A stretch of 11,377 nucleotides of DNA from Hamiltosporidium magnivora. Lineage: Eukaryota > Microsporidia > Dubosqiidae. The stretch is from the NCBI GenBank assembly GCA_004325065.1, contig PITI01000509.1, forward strand, positions 1 to 11,377, written 5' to 3'. Shown here piece by piece: positions 7,948 to 11,377 of the stretch (position 1 is the first letter of the stretch; each line of letters starts with the position of its first letter). The notes under the pieces were generated by a model that was not told the origin of the DNA, did no database searches, and was given only the letters and a program-made list of their open reading frames with translations. The translations under genes and the position numbers were made by a program.

Positions 7948-10473
7948 TTATTTTGAAATATTCTGATAAATTCTTGCCATTTTGTAGGCATATAAAGCTA
8001 TCTGATAGAAACAATTATATTCAATATTCACATTTTTCCGTTGTAAAATTTTATAAAAAATATAAATCGACGTTTTTCTAAGATTTTTTAGAAATCCAGA
8101 ATTAATAAAATCTGCTCGTTGAAGGAATAATTTGATTTTTTTATAAAAAATATAAAAAATATCGTAAATATTCTTTTTAAGGAAAATATTATTTTGATTG
8201 AGAATTATTTCAGATGAGTGTCTATTAAAATAAAAATAAATTTTATTTTTGAAACTCAAACCAGGTTTTACAAAGTTATAGACTAAAGAATATGTAAAAT
8301 AATCGTAATCGATATCTAAAATTATAGAAAGATTTGAATTTATCTTGTAACCACACCAACTCACAAATGTATTTGATATGTTTTCTTTAGAATATTTAAT
8401 TTCAGATATTTCTAGTTTCCCTTGTTCGTTAGTATTACGATTTCTATTAATTGCATTTATATCTCTAAGCTTTTCTATCATTTCGAACTCTAAAAAATTT
8501 TCTTTGATTAAATTTTCAATTCCAAAATTTGAATCAATTTTGCCAAAATTAAATTCAATTCCATATTCTTTCATATTTTGTGTTACTTGAAGAAAATTAA
8601 TTATTTCATTCATATCAGAAGTAATAACAAGAAAATCATCAATATATCTGATTAAAACACCTTTTTCAAAAACTTTATTAATAAACTTTTCATCCAACCA
8701 ATCATAATACAAAGAACAAAGCAAAGAAGATAAAATACATCCTTGTGGTAATCCCTGTTTCTGTAAATAAAATTTATTTCGATATTTAATTATATTTTTA
8801 TTCATCGATTCCAAAATAAAATTTATCATTTTTTTCTTATCAAATTCTTCATCAAAAACGTTATCGTAAAAAATAATATTTTTCTTAAAAGTTTTATTTT
8901 TAATCAATTCTAGGAACGGCAACCTTGTTTTCCCACAAATTCTGTGTGTTCGTATTTTATATTCTTTGTCTGATTTACTGATTGTACAATATTTCCTAAT
9001 ACAGTATTTTGTACTTTTAAAGGAAATATTTAATATTTTTTTCAAAAATTTAAGTGGAATGTTATCATAACACGATTTAATATCAATTTTTAGTATAAAA
9101 TTATCTTTTTCTATATTTTTAGTGTAAGAAGTAAATTTTTGATAAATCTGTTTTTTTTTAATAACAGAATTTTTAAGAGAATCAATAGTATCGTTTTTTA
9201 AAATATCATAAATAGATCTAAGTTTACTATTCATAGATCTTTTACCAGCCACAGAATAAGACATGTTTGTAATCAATCTAAATCCATCCTTCTTCGGAAT
9301 CAATCTAGCAGGTGAATATTCTTCACAATTTATATTTACTTTTTCAAAATTTGATAAATTATTCAAAAAATATCTTTTACTAAAAAAATCCCAAGTTTTT
9401 TTCGTAAAGTAAAATATTTTATATTTTGAAAATGAAGTTTCTGTACAATAAAAATATTGAGAAACTATCGGTATAAAAACATTATTAAACAAAAATATCA
9501 TCAACCCACAAAAATATCTACATCTCTGTAAATATTCACTTCTTAAACATTTTCTAAATTCAAATATTTTTAAATTATTTATTTTAAAATACGAAATTAA
9601 ATCGTTTTTACAAATTATCTCAAATCGATTTCTTTTCAACAAAATACCCAATTTTCCCTTCAAAATTCTAAAATTATAAAAATCAAAAACACTTCCCAAC
9701 ACCTTCTTACACAAACAAAACAAAAAATTCTGTATTTTTTTACAATTTACAGCACAATCCATTATTTTAACCTTATTTTTCAAACAATTCTCCTCCTTAA
9801 AATATTTTCCAAAAATACTTTTCACAGACACCTTGGCCATCCTCCTCACAAAAATCTCCAACTTACCAACCATATAACCCTCATTTTTATTAAAATTTTC
9901 CTTTTTCCCAAATATAGCAATTTTTAATTTATCTAAATTAATTTCGATTAACCGTTTATGCGCATAAAACATACACCCCCGATCCACAACCCTCACCACT
10001 CCTTTCCTACACCCCCCAAATATACTTCCCACATTACCACTCAACATAACACACTTGCCCCCAACATTCTGTATCAAAGAACACCTAGTAAACAAATAAA
10101 AAGTAAGCTCATCACCCATCTCCCTAATAATATCAACCCATCCTCTCATCTTAAACAACGTATTCGTAGTATTAGGATACACACATCTAAACCCATACCC
10201 CTTCATATCCTTAACAAACCCACTACACATCAAATTTTCTTTATCAAATTCTAATAAATAAACCACACATTTATTTATTATCTCAGTTACCGTTAAATTA
10301 TTTTCATAACAGTTTATTTTTACATCATTATGACTTAAAATATAAATATTTTTTATAAATTCACTTCTTTTTATATTTTTATAGTTTTCTAAATACTCAT
10401 ATAAAGATATATAACCCTTACACCTTATAAATTCACACTCTTCTTCTTTTAAATTAAATCTCATACCAACCAT
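7948..10473 (-). CDS. TERT: Telomerase reverse transcriptase
   Basis: This is the catalytic subunit of telomerase, which copies an RNA template onto chromosome ends in the nucleus. The 841-residue protein is uninterrupted. Motif order is complete for the polymerase half: motif T (327-345, FLFNNVFIPIVSQYFYCTE), motifs 1/2 (386-406, ARLIPKKDGFRLITNM), motif A (ILKIDIKSCYDNIP, D464), an insert of about 100 residues as in TERTs, motif B' (LPQGCILSSLLCSLYY, about 575-590), motif C (RYIDDFLVIT, D612 and D613), motif D (NFGKIDSNF, K645) and motif E (WCGYK, 706-710). Residues about 255-320 resemble the RNA-binding domain. Residues 1-240 show no recognisable TEN domain. The 706-841 end is a helical thumb. 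The start is the first ATG; a TTG two codons earlier is less likely because a CCCC lies six bases before the ATG. The YIDDF and WCG motifs separate it from retroelement polymerases. Confidence 0.96.
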   Translation of the reverse strand: MVGMRFNLKEEECEFIRCKGYISLYEYLENYKNIKRSEFIKNIYILSHNDVKINCYENNLTVTEIINKCVVYLLEFDKENLMCSGFVKDMKGYGFRCVYPNTTNTLFKMRGWVDIIREMGDELTFYLFTRCSLIQNVGGKCVMLSGNVGSIFGGCRKGVVRVVDRGCMFYAHKRLIEINLDKLKIAIFGKKENFNKNEGYMVGKLEIFVRRMAKVSVKSIFGKYFKEENCLKNKVKIMDCAVNCKKIQNFLFCLCKKVLGSVFDFYNFRILKGKLGILLKRNRFEIICKNDLISYFKINNLKIFEFRKCLRSEYLQRCRYFCGLMIFLFNNVFIPIVSQYFYCTETSFSKYKIFYFTKKTWDFFSKRYFLNNLSNFEKVNINCEEYSPARLIPKKDGFRLITNMSYSVAGKRSMNSKLRSIYDILKNDTIDSLKNSVIKKKQIYQKFTSYTKNIEKDNFILKIDIKSCYDNIPLKFLKKILNISFKSTKYCIRKYCTISKSDKEYKIRTHRICGKTRLPFLELIKNKTFKKNIIFYDNVFDEEFDKKKMINFILESMNKNIIKYRNKFYLQKQGLPQGCILSSLLCSLYYDWLDEKFINKVFEKGVLIRYIDDFLVITSDMNEIINFLQVTQNMKEYGIEFNFGKIDSNFGIENLIKENFLEFEMIEKLRDINAINRNRNTNEQGKLEISEIKYSKENISNTFVSWCGYKINSNLSIILDIDYDYFTYSLVYNFVKPGLSFKNKIYFYFNRHSSEIILNQNNIFLKKNIYDIFYIFYKKIKLFLQRADFINSGFLKNLRKTSIYIFYKILQRKNVNIEYNCFYQIALYAYKMARIYQNISK

Positions 10474-10479
10474 TTTCAA

Positions 10480-10483
10480 GGGG
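10480..10483 (-). promoter_or_regulatory. CCC-like start-proximal motif of TERT
   Basis: On the coding strand the sequence reads CCCCTTGAAA then ATG. C-runs (or G-runs) just before the start codon are a known microsporidian promoter/start signal. C-runs are rare on this strand nearby, so the match supports both the chosen start and the organism group. Confidence 0.55.
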
Positions 10484-10520
10484 ATAATAAATAATAAAAG
10501 AATTAAGGATATTATTAGTG

Positions 10521-10527
10521 TTATATA
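10521..10527 (-). promoter_or_regulatory. Possible TATA-like element of TERT
   Basis: The minus strand reads TATATAA about 50 bases before the TERT ATG. The distance is reasonable for a short microsporidian 5' end, but such strings are common in AT-rich DNA. Confidence 0.25.
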
Positions 10528-10551
10528 AGAGTAGGTTAGAGTGAGATAATA

Positions 10552-10743
10552 GGGTATGTTAATAATACTGGGATATATTGGAGGGGTGTTATTAATATGT
10601 ATATGTTAGTAAAGGGTGTTATTAATACTAGGGATAGGGTGGAGGGGTGTTATTAATACTATGGATATGTTGGAGGGGTGTTATTAATACTATGGATATG
10701 TTGGAGGGGTGTTATTAATAGGTATATGTTAGTAAAGGGTGTT
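10552..10743 (+). repeat. 30-31 bp tandem array, forward arm
   Basis: Units share GGGTGTTATTAATA followed by one of two tails: type A (CTATGGATATGTTGGAG, unit 31 bp) or type B (TGTATATGTTAGTAAA, unit 30 bp). The GGGTGTT boxes end at 10590, 10620, 10651, 10682, 10713 and 10743. The order of tails is B, A, A, A, B. Two A units around 10652-10713 are identical, and the B tail plus box is identical over 23 bases at 10599-10621 and 10722-10744. The first part (10552-10583) is a diverged unit. Confidence 0.9.
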
Positions 10744-10770
10744 AATTATCAGTATTTATAATTAACACCC
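10737..10770. repeat. Perfect hairpin at the orientation switch of the array
   Basis: GGGTGTTAATTAT (10737-10749) and ATAATTAACACCC (10758-10770) form a perfect 13-bp stem with an 8-base loop. Left of it every repeat box reads GGGTGTT; right of it every box reads as the reverse complement. It is the centre of a palindromic array. Confidence 0.92.
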
Positions 10771-11040
10771 TCTTATTCACTAGTGGGTTAATTAACACCT
10801 TATAATTTACTAGTATTTATAATTAACACCTTCCAACCCTACCCTTTATAACTAACACCCTTTACTAACACATACATATCAATAACACCCCTATAACGAT
10901 GTACATTATCAATAACCCTCTTTACCATACTACTATATAACTAACACCCCTTATACATATGTATAAGTATTAACACCCATCCAACCTATCGATAGTAATA
11001 ACACTCTTTACCATACTACTATATAACTAACACCCCATTA
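10758..11040 (-). repeat. About 30-bp tandem array, inverted arm
   Basis: The box TAACACCC (reverse complement of the forward-arm box) recurs about ten times with 28-31 base spacing, sometimes degraded. One segment, 10856-10889, is nearly the exact reverse complement of forward unit 10707-10740, which shows the two arms are copies. An exact 33-base direct repeat occurs at 10918-10950 and 11004-11036, 86 bases apart. This arm is longer and more diverged than the forward arm. Confidence 0.88.
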
Positions 11041-11135
11041 TACCTCCAACATATCCCTTTATCCCTTTACCCATATACCTCCAACATATCCCATTATCCC
11101 TTCACCCATATTCCTCCTACATATCCCTTTATATC
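11041..11135. repeat. 35-bp tandem repeat, about 2.7 copies
   Basis: Copies begin at 11041, 11076 and 11111, each starting with a form of TACCTCCAACATATCCC followed by (except the partial last one) a second part rich in CCC. They adjoin the 30-bp array directly. On the minus strand they give regularly spaced GGG runs. Confidence 0.88.
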
Positions 11136-11309
11136 ACCACCTCTCACCCCCCCCCTTACAATGAACCCATTCCATTCCAACACTTCACACCAACCAGACA
11201 TTTCCACAAAAATAAAAAATCTTAAAAAATCTTCTCCTTCTCTTATAATAGAGACACTTAAATCATTAAACCAAACAGAAATACCCAAAGCATACCTTCC
11301 CCTCCTCAT
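11094..11309 (-). CDS. Doubtful small G-rich reading frame
   Basis: From an ATG at 11309 a frame of 71 residues runs to TAA at 11094. The first part (RYALGISVWFNDLSVSII, then REGEDFLRFFIFVEM) looks protein-like, but the end (RGGVRGGDIKGYVGGIWVKG) is translated from a run of nine C/G bases at 11147-11155 and from the 35-bp repeats. No family is recognised and no CCC motif stands before the ATG. The coding strand is G-rich, like the 5' part of TERT. It may be a decayed gene fragment overrun by repeats, or chance. Confidence 0.2.
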   Translation of the reverse strand: MRRGRYALGISVWFNDLSVSIIREGEDFLRFFIFVEMSGWCEVLEWNGFIVRGGVRGGDIKGYVGGIWVKG

Positions 11310-11333
11310 ACCAACACTAACAAGTATTATCAC

Positions 11334-11377
11334 CAGTAGTAGTAATATTAGTGTTAGAGATAGTAATATTAGTAGTA
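11334..11377 (+). repeat. AGT-rich short direct repeat at the window end
   Basis: AGTAATATTAGT occurs at 11341-11352 and again at 11362-11373, 21 bases apart, within a run of AGT/AGA triplets. The repeat continues to the window edge, so its full extent is unknown. Confidence 0.65.

Noticed and set aside
9958..10254. 98-residue plus-strand frame
   Set aside because: Antisense to TERT; its Pro/Thr/His-rich content is just the complement of the G-rich TERT coding strand.
7948..10473. Retrotransposon or group II intron reverse transcriptase
   Set aside because: Motif T, the long insert between motifs A and B', and the WCG motif E are TERT features, and no endonuclease, integrase or RNase H region is present.
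10552..11040. CRISPR-like array
   Set aside because: The units are contiguous tandem repeats without unique spacers, they invert at the centre, and the genes here are eukaryotic.

Overview
The window looks like an AT-rich, intron-free piece of a microsporidian (fungus-related intracellular parasite) nuclear genome. The two solid genes are a fungal Tps2-type trehalose-6-phosphate phosphatase and a telomerase reverse transcriptase (TERT), both uninterrupted. TERT carries a CCC-type motif six bases before its ATG, as many microsporidian genes do. Gene density is low for the group and there is much repeat and decayed sequence, which fits one of the expanded microsporidian genomes. The repeat style recalls Hamiltosporidium, but that is an impression, not a demonstration.

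Layout: (1) 15-2265 is one very large, decayed inverted repeat. Its outer ~120 bp pair well, short collinear matches continue inward, and it ends in a hairpin tip near 1070. (2) 2266-3473 holds no intact gene, but 2587-2902 contains frame-shifted fragments that resemble a Rab/Ras-like GTPase. (3) 3474-5774 (+) is the Tps2-like gene, with a catalytically degenerate synthase domain and an apparently intact HAD phosphatase domain. (4) 5775-6988 is AT-rich with no supportable gene. (5) 6989-7444 (+) is a small unrecognised membrane-protein candidate. (6) 7948-10473 (-) is TERT, convergent with the small gene. (7) 10552-11377 is a repeat province: a ~30-bp tandem array that flips orientation at a perfect 13-bp-stem hairpin, then 35-bp repeats, a weak G-rich reading frame on the minus strand, and a short AGT-rich end.

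The two solid genes act in unrelated processes: trehalose synthesis (stress and spore sugar) and chromosome-end maintenance. Nothing here suggests an operon or a multi-gene system. The notable features are structural: two unrelated large palindromic architectures, a strong strand composition asymmetry in the 5' third of TERT that also marks the repeats upstream of it, and a pseudo-enzyme domain in the trehalose gene. All comparisons were made by eye; no alignment program or database was used.
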